Positions 1-8,015 of a stretch of DNA of 34,060 nucleotides are shown piece by piece. The position numbers and the translations under genes were made by a program. The DNA is from Pirellulaceae bacterium (GTDB lineage Bacteria; Planctomycetota; Planctomycetia; Pirellulales; Pirellulaceae): contig JADHUC010000100.1 in assembly GCA_016784735.1 (NCBI GenBank), positions 1-34,060 on the forward strand. Reading direction: 5' to 3'. The stretch's first letter is position 1. Each line of letters begins with the position of its first letter. Below the pieces are notes generated by a model. It did no database searches. It was not told the DNA's origin and saw only the letters and a list, made by a program, of their open reading frames with translations.

Positions 1-270
1 AGTCACCGAATCCTGAGTCGGGATGTTGAACGCCAATCCACCGCGTCGCCCCTGGGACGCGCATGGTGCCAACAGCGATTGGGGTCGACATAAGTCGTCA
101 TGGAGAAAGTACTTACGAAAACGTACTGTCGAAAACCAGCATGAGTCCGGGTTGGGCTTCAGGGCCTGAATTCTTGCGATTCAGCTACAAACCTGTTCCT
201 GCGCGGGTAGGCTACCCGATGGTTCGGGCGGCTAGAGTGTGGCTACACCTACGTGACGGGAGGAGATGGA
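1..270. other. 5' edge, no gene supported
   Basis: I see no supportable gene before the sialidase-like CDS. One + frame is open from base 1 to a TAA at 91-93 and could be the last 30 codons of an upstream gene, but the residues match nothing I recognise. Several other frames are closed by stops near the start of the window. The 63-281 reading frame has no ribosome binding site and overlaps the sialidase start. Bases 94-257 presumably hold the promoter and leader of the sialidase gene. I could not identify a convincing -35/-10 pair. Confidence 0.4.
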
Positions 271-1536
271 ATGCGAGTTGAGATCAGACGAGCTCAGATC
301 ATGGCGTTCATGGCCGTCGTGGGGCTGACGGCAAACGCGGCACCGGCGGCCGAGGTGAGCACGCTGACGCTCAAGAGCAAGACACTGCTCGACGAGATGT
401 CGCCGTTGTCGGGCGCGACCTACCAGCGTCCCACGGGGCTCGAAATGATGAAGCGGGGAAGCCGCTCGCCCGACAACGGGCGCACGTGGCAACCGATGGA
501 GTCGGGCCCGGATTTCGACAGCAACCTGCCCTACGGCTACCGACGGAGCCCGCACTCGCCGTGGCTCGACCCGGTTAACGGAAACATCCTTGTCCTACTC
601 AACTGCATGGATGCGCCGGGCAAGGCCCCGCACGCGCACGAGCCGCGGTGGCAGTGGTATTACTACTACCTGCGCTACCGCGTCTCGACCGATGGTGGCC
701 GTACCTGGCTGTTCGACGAGCCCATCGTCCAGCAAGGCGAGGATTACTCGCCCAAGCACCCGATCGATGGCGTGTACATCACGAAGAACTGCTTCTTCCT
801 CGGCGACTCGGGCTCGCACCCCATTCGCACTCGCGAGGGCACCGTGCTTGTGCCGATGCAGATGCCGCCCCTGGATCCCGATGGCGAAGGCTTCCACAAT
901 CCCGGTGGCGGCTGGTACTGGCTCGACAGCATGATCCTGATAGGCCGCTGGACGGAGGGCAACCGCATCGTCTGGGACGCCTCCGAGCCGATCAAAGGCG
1001 ACGGCGACCGCACCGCGCGCGGGCTCTACGAACCCACCCTGGCCCAGATGCCCGACGGCAACATCCTGTGTGTGATGCGCGGGAGCAACGGCGGCGGCAG
1101 CGACCGGGACTACGCGTGGCCCAGCCACAAGTGGAAATGCGTGTCGAAAGACGGCGGCTACACCTGGAGCAAGCCCGAGCTGTGGAAGTACGCTGACGGC
1201 GAGCCGTTCTTCTCGCCCGCTTCGATGTCCGAGCTTTTCACTCACTCCAATGGGCGTATCTACTGGATCGGGAACCTGAGCCAGGGCAACTGCCGCGCCA
1301 ACCACCCCCGTTGGCCGCTGGTCATTGGCCAGGTGGATCCGAAGACCTACGGGCTGATCCGCGAAAGCGTACTCGTCATCGACACGAAGCAGCCTGACGA
1401 GCCCGACGTCAACCTGTCGCACCGGCACTCGCACGAGGACCGCGAGACGGGCCACATCATCATCCCTACCACCCGCGCGAGCGCCGGCTACAAGAGCCGC
1501 CGCCCCGTACTTTACGTGGTCGAGGTGAAGGAATAG
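271..1536 (+). CDS. Secreted BNR/Asp-box sialidase-like protein
   Basis: Predicted 421-aa secreted protein of the sialidase/neuraminidase six-bladed beta-propeller superfamily. Start: ATG at 271 has a strong GGGAGGAG ribosome binding site at 258-265; the in-frame GTG at 253 has none. Residues 1-27 look like a signal peptide (basic start, hydrophobic core, AxA-type end near PAAE). At least three Asp-box motifs (S-x-D-x-G-x-T-W) are visible: SPDNGRTW about residue 66, STDGGRTW about 139, and SKDGGYTW about 292. A YEPTLAQMPDG stretch near 253 resembles the conserved sialidase segment carrying a catalytic Glu. Substrate is unknown: planctomycetes carry many BNR proteins acting on, or merely binding, sulfated or sialylated glycans. 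The catalytic Arg triad cannot be assigned without an alignment, so enzymatic activity is inferred. It stands alone, 269 nt before the next gene. Confidence 0.82.
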   Translation: MRVEIRRAQIMAFMAVVGLTANAAPAAEVSTLTLKSKTLLDEMSPLSGATYQRPTGLEMMKRGSRSPDNGRTWQPMESGPDFDSNLPYGYRRSPHSPWLDPVNGNILVLLNCMDAPGKAPHAHEPRWQWYYYYLRYRVSTDGGRTWLFDEPIVQQGEDYSPKHPIDGVYITKNCFFLGDSGSHPIRTREGTVLVPMQMPPLDPDGEGFHNPGGGWYWLDSMILIGRWTEGNRIVWDASEPIKGDGDRTARGLYEPTLAQMPDGNILCVMRGSNGGGSDRDYAWPSHKWKCVSKDGGYTWSKPELWKYADGEPFFSPASMSELFTHSNGRIYWIGNLSQGNCRANHPRWPLVIGQVDPKTYGLIRESVLVIDTKQPDEPDVNLSHRHSHEDRETGHIIIPTTRASAGYKSRRPVLYVVEVKE

Positions 1537-1579
1537 CAGACTCTTGACGATTCTCGGCGCGATTCCGACCCTCCTAATA

Positions 1580-1606
1580 TTGCAGACGCTCTCCGGCTGG
1601 TACAAT
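1580..1606 (+). promoter_or_regulatory. Weak candidate promoter upstream of WD40 gene
   Basis: TTGCAG at 1580-1585 and TACAAT at 1601-1606 resemble sigma70 -35 and -10 hexamers but are separated by only 15 nt. It is the best pair I see in the 269-nt gap before the WD40 gene at 1806. It would leave a leader of about 190 nt. Low confidence. Confidence 0.2.
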
Positions 1607-1805
1607 GCGCGAAGGTGCTGTGCTCATCGGATCGTGCAGATACAAGTTGCGTGTCTGGGATCGTGAGTCTGCGTAGCCTCGGCGCAGATGAGATGGCAAT
1701 GCGATGCACAAAGAGCGGCGGTGGAGAATGCTCTTGCCACTGGTTGCTTCACTGCCGCCGCCCAGTGATCGCTGTCGTTCCGCCCATCCGGAAGGGAGAT
1801 GGCTT

Positions 1806-3017
1806 GTGACTTCTTCGCAATTTCGATACTTCGCAGCGGCACTCGCGTGGGCCGCCATCGTCCATACCACCCTCGCCGGCGATGGTCAGTTTACTGTGGA
1901 CAACGGCGTCACAGATGGTGACGCCATCGCTCAGGCGGTCTCCTCGGAGCGAGGCATCCAGAAGGCGGCCGAGGATACAAAGGCCCCCCGAAGCCTTTCC
2001 GTCGGTGCTCAGGTGTATGGTCTCGCGTTCTCGCCCGATGGCCATCTCTTGGCAACAGCGGGCAAGAACGGGGTGCGACTCTGGACGCTGGCCAGCGGTA
2101 AGCAGGCCGTGCCTTTAATCGAAGGGATCATCCCTCGCCCCAAGAAAATCCCGTTCTGGGGTACCCCGTCTGCTAGAAGCCCTGTCTTCTCGCTGGATGG
2201 AAGACTCGTAGCCGCTGCAGAGTATCTTCCGTGTGAGGAAGGCGTCCGTGACGTGGCGGCCGGGCGCTATCGCGTTTGGGATGTCGCCTCGGGCAAACTG
2301 CGAGCCAAACGGGATTTCCCGGATCCCTTGACGACGTTGGCCTTTTCGCCCGATGGGGCCCGACTCGCGATTGGCGATGCCTGTAACGGCTTCGGATTCG
2401 GTGAGATCGCCGGGCAGACGATTTGGTACCAACACGGCGAGTCGCGGATGGCGCCGCCGACGGCCGACGTGGCTTTCTCTCCCGACGGTGCGATGTTGGC
2501 CGTGGCCGACGACCCTGACGAAGCCCGAAAGTACCTGAGCGGAGGTCTTCACGTGCCCGCGCAAGGCGAGGACTGCACGATCCGTCTGATCGATGCGACG
2601 ACAAAGAAGACACTGCACGAGATTTCCGCAAAGTCGTCGGAGGGGCTCCACAAACTCGCCTTCGCGGCCGACGGGAAGACGCTCTATGCCGCCTACGAAG
2701 ACGGCCACTTGCGCCAATGGAATGTCCTGTCGGCAAAGTTGGTCACGTCGTATCGAATCCAAACAGAACCCTGGTATTTCACTCCCATCGCATTCTCAAG
2801 CGACGGGAATTGGTTAGCCGTGCGTGACCGGCGCGACGGACCGATCGTGATCTGGGACCTCGCCGTCGCTCAAAAGGCCGCCACGATCGACGTTTCGACC
2901 GATTCGAGCGACATTCTGACGATCTCCTTTGCCGCTCGATTACTTGCCGTCGCTGATCCCGACGATAAGGAGGGAAGCGTTTCACTTTGGAAGGTAGCTG
3001 AGCGGCCCCTTGAATGA
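1806..3017 (+). CDS. Secreted WD40-repeat protein (short)
   Basis: Predicted 403-aa extracytoplasmic WD40 beta-propeller. I place the start at GTG 1806, preceded by GGAAGGGAG at 1790-1798, because it gives a clean signal peptide (SSQFRYFAAALAWAAIVHTT, cleavage near LAG). The longer frame from ATG 1704 adds 34 unlikely Arg/Pro-rich residues. WD40 blades are recognisable by repeated AFSPDG...LA...VRLW/RVWD patterns starting near residue 65 and continuing to the C-terminus (GSVSLWKV). Unlike the two larger paralogues downstream, it lacks the N-terminal 'D-LP-GA--R-G--RLR' segment and has fewer blades. A protein-interaction scaffold is the usual WD40 role; the partner is unknown. It precedes a TIGR03067-type gene on the same strand. 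Confidence 0.8.
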   Translation: MTSSQFRYFAAALAWAAIVHTTLAGDGQFTVDNGVTDGDAIAQAVSSERGIQKAAEDTKAPRSLSVGAQVYGLAFSPDGHLLATAGKNGVRLWTLASGKQAVPLIEGIIPRPKKIPFWGTPSARSPVFSLDGRLVAAAEYLPCEEGVRDVAAGRYRVWDVASGKLRAKRDFPDPLTTLAFSPDGARLAIGDACNGFGFGEIAGQTIWYQHGESRMAPPTADVAFSPDGAMLAVADDPDEARKYLSGGLHVPAQGEDCTIRLIDATTKKTLHEISAKSSEGLHKLAFAADGKTLYAAYEDGHLRQWNVLSAKLVTSYRIQTEPWYFTPIAFSSDGNWLAVRDRRDGPIVIWDLAVAQKAATIDVSTDSSDILTISFAARLLAVADPDDKEGSVSLWKVAERPLE

Positions 3018-3150
3018 CGCGATCCACACGACGACTTTGGGGCGCCGTTCCCCAGCGGGTACTACCGTTATCGACCTGAACGCAACGTAAACGTCTTGAA
3101 CCAGTTTCCTCAAAACTTGTTCGTTCAGCAGCAATCAAAGGGAGTCTGCT

Positions 3151-3651
3151 ATGACCGTTCTGCGAATGCTTGTGACTCTGCTCGTGGGCCTACCGTTTGC
3201 TGGCTTCATTCAGGCGGAGGGTGACAACCAGGGCAAGCACGAGCTTCAAGGCAGTTGGGATCTGCAGAGGATCGTCCTGGATGGCAAACCGTTTCCAGTA
3301 CAAGTCAAGGAAGTCAAATTCATCTTCTCGAAGGATAGGTTAACCATCGTCCCACCAGACGAGAACGCCGAGAGTTTTCCGAGACAGACCCTGAGTTTCA
3401 CGTTGCATCCGGAAACGAATCCCAAGTCGATTGACACCACGAACCTTGACGGCTCAACTAAGGGAATGACCCTCGCCGGCATCTACAAGATCGAAGGCGA
3501 CTCACTGACCGTCTGCATTGCAACTGAAAGTGGGGCGGCACGGCCGAAGAGTTTTGAATCGAAGGAAGGGTCAAAGCTTGCCGTGTACACGCTGCAACGT
3601 GCCAAGCCACAAAGCGAGCAGCAACCGGAACATCCAGAGTCTTCGAGGTGA
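3151..3651 (+). CDS. TIGR03067-like secreted small protein
   Basis: Predicted 166-aa secreted protein. The start ATG 3151 has AAAGGGAG at about 3137-3144. Residues 1-22 form a signal peptide (MTVLRMLVTLLVGLPFAGF..., cleavage near IQA-EG). The mature part opens with LQGSWDLQRIVLDGKPFP, followed by a strand-rich segment with FSKDRLTIV, GIYKIEGDSLTVCI and a final YTLQRAK. This order is typical of the planctomycete TIGR03067 domain, a lipocalin-like barrel of unknown function. Many such domains occur beside WD40, sigma-factor or kinase genes in planctomycetes. It lies 133 nt after the WD40 gene. No catalytic residues are evident, and ligand binding is only a structural guess. Confidence 0.75.
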   Translation: MTVLRMLVTLLVGLPFAGFIQAEGDNQGKHELQGSWDLQRIVLDGKPFPVQVKEVKFIFSKDRLTIVPPDENAESFPRQTLSFTLHPETNPKSIDTTNLDGSTKGMTLAGIYKIEGDSLTVCIATESGAARPKSFESKEGSKLAVYTLQRAKPQSEQQPEHPESSR

Positions 3652-3770
3652 GCGTCGTCTTACCCCCTGCGCTGGTCGAAACTCCCTGACCTTGCCTTTC
3701 CGGTCAGCGATGATCATTACGCGACCTTCTGCCTATGTTGCGATACTGCCTATTGGCTAACAGCTATTTC

Positions 3771-3799
3771 TTGTCGAACTCTGGTTAGCTCGTTACGAT
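3771..3799 (+). promoter_or_regulatory. Candidate sigma70-type promoter for the propeller operon
   Basis: TTGTCG (3771-3776) and TACGAT (3794-3799) are separated by exactly 17 nt. Transcription would begin near 3806, 34 nt before the GTG start of the WD40 gene at 3840. It would drive 3840-9326, where gene gaps are only 49 and 11 nt. The hexamers are imperfect, so this is a candidate only. Confidence 0.35.
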
Positions 3800-3839
3800 C
3801 AATAAAGACCGTGATTCTTCGCGACACTGGGAGAAAGGT

Positions 3840-5864
3840 GTGAAAACAGCGTGTTTTCTTCTTTTCGTGTGTTCGGTCCTACCGGCGACCGCTGCAGGTC
3901 AGCATACTCCGCGTCTCGATCGGTACGGAGATGCACTTCCTGAAGGCGCTCTCAAACGCTTCGGATCGATTCGACTGCGGCAACCGGGCGGTTGCTATGC
4001 CGTCGCGGTCTCGCCGAATGGTAAGCTCGTGGCATCAGGCGGAGCCGGGTGTGTGCGCGTCTGGGACATGTCCTCGGGAAAAGAAGTGCAGGAGCTACCC
4101 CACACATATGGCGAAATCGGTAATTGCAGAGCCCTCACGTTTTCCTCGGACGGAGACCGTCTGATCTCTGCTGGCAATGACGGGATGGTGCGGCTCTGGG
4201 ATGTGAAACAGGGCAAGGAGCTGTTTTCCGCTGAACATACGTTTCCGCCCGGCAAGAGCGGTCGGGTATCCGGCGTCGCGTTTTTTCCCGATGGCTTCTC
4301 TTTCGCGTCGGTCGGCGGCGATGGCGACGTTCGTGTTTGGGACGCGACGACGGGTCAGGAACTGCTGGTTCTTCGTCACGGGGACGATTCCCGAGGCGAA
4401 CTCAGGCTGTCCATATCACCCGACGGCGCGCATCTGGCTTCGTCGATCGGAAGCACCATCCGCATCTGGAATATTGAGATGGGAGAAGACCCTGTTGTTA
4501 TTCGCAAGGCACATTCGCGAGAGGTAACCGCTCTGGAGTTTGCATCGGACGGTCGGACGCTTATTTCCGGGGGCCAGCGCTACGAGCGAGTCAGAGACGA
4601 ACAAACCGGCAAAACAATCGGGGCGAGAGCCGACGCGCAGATTCGGACTTGGAACCCGACAACGGGAGAAGAAGAGAAGCCGATCCTCGAAGACGAAGAG
4701 GATCAGGCAGTGCTGGACCTCGTGGTTGTGGAGGACAGCCTTTTCGCCGCTCACTGCAATCGCCTAGATGTGTACGATCTCGACACCGAGAGCCTACAAC
4801 GTTCGATCCCACTGAGACCAAGAATCCAGGGGTGGTCGGGCCACGTTCTGTCTGTATCTCACGGCGGCACAGAATGCGCGATTGCCAGTTCTGCCTCCTG
4901 CGAACTTGAGGTGTACCATCTGCGCGAGAACAAGACGAGGAAATGGCAAACGACCGGTCACCGCCGACCGCCGCGGGCGATTGTCTTCACGCCGGGCGGG
5001 AAGACGGTGATATCCGGATCTGGCGACGGGACTATTCGATTCTGGGATACTGCCGACGGTAGTCAGACGAAGCAATTGGTTTTCTCCCAGGAGTGTCTCA
5101 ATCTGATGGCACTCGCCATGACACAAGACGGCCGGTTTCTTGCGGCGGCGGGAAACACACGCCAGAGGAAGGGAAGCGTCAAGCTCTGGGACGCCGACAC
5201 TGGGGCCGCTCTGAGAGAGTTTAGGCTGCCCGAATGCGGTTCCAGTGTAGCCTTCTCCCCAGATGGAGAGCGATTGGCGGCTGGCTCCATTTCGTTTTCT
5301 GGCAAAGCCGAGAATGGTCCAGTGCTGGTGTTTGATGTAGCTACAGGAGGTACTGTTGCGGAATTGAATGATCATGCGCGGGTCGTCCACTCAATTCACT
5401 TTTCGGAAAGAAATAGGCTACTCTCGGTCAGCGGAAAGATGCGGGTTTGGGACCTGACCCTTGGAACGACAGCGAGAGTTTTGGAAATCGGCAGCGCGAA
5501 CGTTTGCCACTTTTCACGAGACGGTGCGAATCTCGCCGTTGCAGACTGGGAGACTGTGACCGTCTGGAACGTCATTTCTGGTAATGCCGTCGCGAGCTTC
5601 AAGCATCGGCAGCGAGCCTCAGGGGCACACGGCATGGATTACTCGCCGGACGGAAAGCGGCTCGCGGCAAGCTCTCGAAATGACGCGGTTCTCTTGTGGG
5701 ATGTGGCGAGCGGCAAGGAGCTTCTTTCATATGCGTCCCCAAGCTGCGACGTGTGCTCGACGGCATTCTCCCCAGACGGTCGCCAGGTCGCCACGGGAAT
5801 GAACGACGGCACGATTCTGCTGTGGGACGTGTCCGAAGCCACGCAGACAACACACGGCAACTAG
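3840..5864 (+). CDS. Large secreted WD40-repeat protein A
   Basis: Predicted 674-aa WD40 protein starting at GTG 3840 after GGGAGAAAGG (about 5 nt spacing). Signal peptide: MKTACFLLFVCSVLPATAAG. After it comes a 'DALPEGALKRFGSIRLRQ' segment like that preceding WD40 domains in many planctomycete regulatory proteins, then roughly a dozen WD blades with repeated SPDG...LA.SG..DG.VRLWD..TGK motifs. Clear examples begin near residues 55, 97 and 145 and the last ends at WDVSEAT. The number of blades suggests two fused propellers. A role in extracytoplasmic binding or scaffolding is inferred from the fold. It is a paralogue of the next gene, which starts 49 nt downstream. No membrane anchor or lipobox is visible. 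Confidence 0.83.
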   Translation: MKTACFLLFVCSVLPATAAGQHTPRLDRYGDALPEGALKRFGSIRLRQPGGCYAVAVSPNGKLVASGGAGCVRVWDMSSGKEVQELPHTYGEIGNCRALTFSSDGDRLISAGNDGMVRLWDVKQGKELFSAEHTFPPGKSGRVSGVAFFPDGFSFASVGGDGDVRVWDATTGQELLVLRHGDDSRGELRLSISPDGAHLASSIGSTIRIWNIEMGEDPVVIRKAHSREVTALEFASDGRTLISGGQRYERVRDEQTGKTIGARADAQIRTWNPTTGEEEKPILEDEEDQAVLDLVVVEDSLFAAHCNRLDVYDLDTESLQRSIPLRPRIQGWSGHVLSVSHGGTECAIASSASCELEVYHLRENKTRKWQTTGHRRPPRAIVFTPGGKTVISGSGDGTIRFWDTADGSQTKQLVFSQECLNLMALAMTQDGRFLAAAGNTRQRKGSVKLWDADTGAALREFRLPECGSSVAFSPDGERLAAGSISFSGKAENGPVLVFDVATGGTVAELNDHARVVHSIHFSERNRLLSVSGKMRVWDLTLGTTARVLEIGSANVCHFSRDGANLAVADWETVTVWNVISGNAVASFKHRQRASGAHGMDYSPDGKRLAASSRNDAVLLWDVASGKELLSYASPSCDVCSTAFSPDGRQVATGMNDGTILLWDVSEATQTTHGN

Positions 5865-5913
5865 CGATTAGGACGACATGATCGTATCCCACGGCGCAAG
5901 AGGAGTCGCATCC

Positions 5914-8004
5914 ATGAGATCCATGTGGTTCATTGTGAGCGTGAGTGTTTTCCAGGCTGCGACAATCGTCTGTAGTGCTCAGAACACGACTGGCACTGCG
6001 AAGGATCTGTACGAAGATGACTTGCCAGCCGGCGCCGTTCTCCGACTTGGGACAGTACGACTTCGGCACTCCAAATCGGTGAAGGCTGTGGCGTTTTCGC
6101 CAGACGGCAAGATTCTTGCGTCAGGAGGATATGACAAGCTCCGTTTCTGGGACATAGCAACGGGACGAGAGGTCCAAGCATTCCCAGAAGTCTGGCAAGG
6201 CGGAGGATTCTGCAGTGCATTCGCTTTCGCCCCGGACGGGACTACGCTTGCCGCGGGGAGCGGCTGGAGTAGCGGCCCCATTCATCTATGGGATGTCGCT
6301 ACGGGAAAGCAGCTCTTTCAGACACCGAATGCCGGAGGTCCAGGCGAGAGTCGCCATCTCCAGAGTCTGGCATTCTCACCCGATGGCAACACAATCGCCG
6401 CGGCATATGGGGACAGGTCGATCAGCTTGTTGGATGCGCGGTCCGGCGATGCGCTGCTCGATCTCCAACTGGGCAAGAAAGGTTGCCCGTGCATCGCATT
6501 TTCGCCCGACGGGAGTCTGCTGGCCTCGGGCATCGACAAGGAAGGTGTCGGAACGATCGGCATCTGGAACTTGGAAACAGGGCAGTCGCCGCTCGTAATC
6601 AACGCGGAACACGGCAGCGGGGCGCATTCACTCGCATTTGCGCCAGATGGAAAGACACTCTATTCTGGCGGCCACGAGCGCACAACGATAGAAGACGGAT
6701 CGCAGAAAAACGTCTCTCGGACGACAAGCGAGATTCGCATTTGGGATGTGACCACCGGCCGACGAATAGGGGTATTGGAGGCCAATGAACTTGGCTCGGG
6801 GAGTTGTGTCATCCGACTGTCCAGAGATGGACGCCTACTCTTTTGCGCATCCGATCGAGAGATTCGAATTTGGGACGCTGCCACTGGAAAACTCGCTCGG
6901 GCCTTCCCATGGCTCGGGACGATCCGCGGTGCGCACGTGTTGGCTGTGTCGCCGGACGGTGGCACGTTAGCAACCGCCACGCACATGAACACAATTCAAT
7001 TGTGGGATGTCCGCACAGGCAAACCGTTAGTCTCGTTCTCCGACGGGCACATGGGACCCGTAAGTTCCGTGGCGTACTCGAACGATGGCAAACTGATCGC
7101 AACCGCGGGAGGCGATGGGACCGTTCGCCTCTGGAACGCGATCCGTGGCGAGCACCTTCACAGGTACAAGCTTGCCCGCGCACAGTTTATGTCCGTCGCG
7201 TTTCCGCCGCAGGAGAACACGTTTGTCGCAAGTGGCATTGGCCCTCCAGAACCTCCAGTGTACTACACTGGCGTGATCCTATTCCTGGATACGCAAAGTG
7301 GCAAACTGCTTCGCAAGCTATCATTCCCCCGACCCGTGTCGACGTTTACCGCGTCCCACGATGGCCGGATGTTGGCAGCCGCACTATGGGATCTCGACCG
7401 AGAGGCAGGGAAACCGGAAGACAATATCGTCGACCTGATCGAGACATCGTCCGGCAAGGTGATCCGAGAATTGGCTGGACACAGAGGCCACATCATGACA
7501 ATGGCTTTATCGGCCAATGACAAAGTCCTCTTGTCCGGCAGCGAGGACGGTACTTTTCGTGAATGGCGCGTCGAAACTGGAAAGGAAGAACGTAGGATTG
7601 TCTGGTCAAAGGGTCGCAGAGTTTCGATGGCGTTTGATCCCTTCGGGACGTCGGCTGTGGTAAGCCCGTCGTTTGACGATTCGTTTCTCAAATGGGACCT
7701 GGTCACGGGCAAGCAGCTCGCCAGCTTGAAACTTGCGAATACGCCCGGCAGTCGCGTGGCCATCTCACCTGATGGCCGGATCTTGGCTCGCGGTCCCCGC
7801 TGCATAATAGGACCGGGCGTTGCCGACCGAGCAATCGTACTTTTTGACATGCACAGCGGCAGTGAATTGCAGCGGTTCCAGTTGCCGGACAACGGCATAT
7901 TCTCGTTGGCCTTTTCGCCGGACGGGAAGAGACTAGTCTCTGGCGACAACCGCGGCACCGCGCTCGTGTGGGATGTTTCAAACGCCTACGAGGAATTGAA
8001 ATAG
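5914..8004 (+). CDS. Large secreted WD40-repeat protein B
   Basis: Predicted 696-aa WD40 protein. I choose ATG 5914 because AAGAGGAG lies at 5898-5905 and it yields a signal peptide (MRSMWFIVSVSVFQAATIV, cleavage near CSA-QN). The upstream in-frame ATG 5878 adds 12 residues without a ribosome binding site. The segment DDLPAGAVLRLGTVRLRHS matches the corresponding segment of protein A, and WD blades then run to the C-terminus (GTALVWDVSNAYEELK). Many blades carry the canonical AFSPDGK...LASGG and WD..TGK signatures, enough for two propellers. It ends 11 nt before the FG-GAP gene, so the two are very likely co-transcribed and perhaps translationally coupled. Function beyond scaffolding is unknown. 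Confidence 0.83.
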   Translation: MRSMWFIVSVSVFQAATIVCSAQNTTGTAKDLYEDDLPAGAVLRLGTVRLRHSKSVKAVAFSPDGKILASGGYDKLRFWDIATGREVQAFPEVWQGGGFCSAFAFAPDGTTLAAGSGWSSGPIHLWDVATGKQLFQTPNAGGPGESRHLQSLAFSPDGNTIAAAYGDRSISLLDARSGDALLDLQLGKKGCPCIAFSPDGSLLASGIDKEGVGTIGIWNLETGQSPLVINAEHGSGAHSLAFAPDGKTLYSGGHERTTIEDGSQKNVSRTTSEIRIWDVTTGRRIGVLEANELGSGSCVIRLSRDGRLLFCASDREIRIWDAATGKLARAFPWLGTIRGAHVLAVSPDGGTLATATHMNTIQLWDVRTGKPLVSFSDGHMGPVSSVAYSNDGKLIATAGGDGTVRLWNAIRGEHLHRYKLARAQFMSVAFPPQENTFVASGIGPPEPPVYYTGVILFLDTQSGKLLRKLSFPRPVSTFTASHDGRMLAAALWDLDREAGKPEDNIVDLIETSSGKVIRELAGHRGHIMTMALSANDKVLLSGSEDGTFREWRVETGKEERRIVWSKGRRVSMAFDPFGTSAVVSPSFDDSFLKWDLVTGKQLASLKLANTPGSRVAISPDGRILARGPRCIIGPGVADRAIVLFDMHSGSELQRFQLPDNGIFSLAFSPDGKRLVSGDNRGTALVWDVSNAYEELK

Positions 8005-8015
8005 AGAGGGGGACG

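Noticed and set aside
63..281. 72-aa plus-strand frame at the left edge
   Set aside because: No ribosome binding site, Arg/Trp-rich unnatural composition, and it overlaps the better-supported sialidase start.
595..1605. 336-aa minus-strand frame opposite the sialidase gene
   Set aside because: It is antisense to a gene with clear Asp boxes; its His/Val/Ala/Arg-rich composition is typical of a high-GC shadow frame.
3018..3150. Continuation of the short WD40 gene past its TGA at 3015 as a second selenoprotein
   Set aside because: The TGA falls just after the final WD blade, the following frame has no domain, and a strong ribosome binding site and start for the next gene follow.
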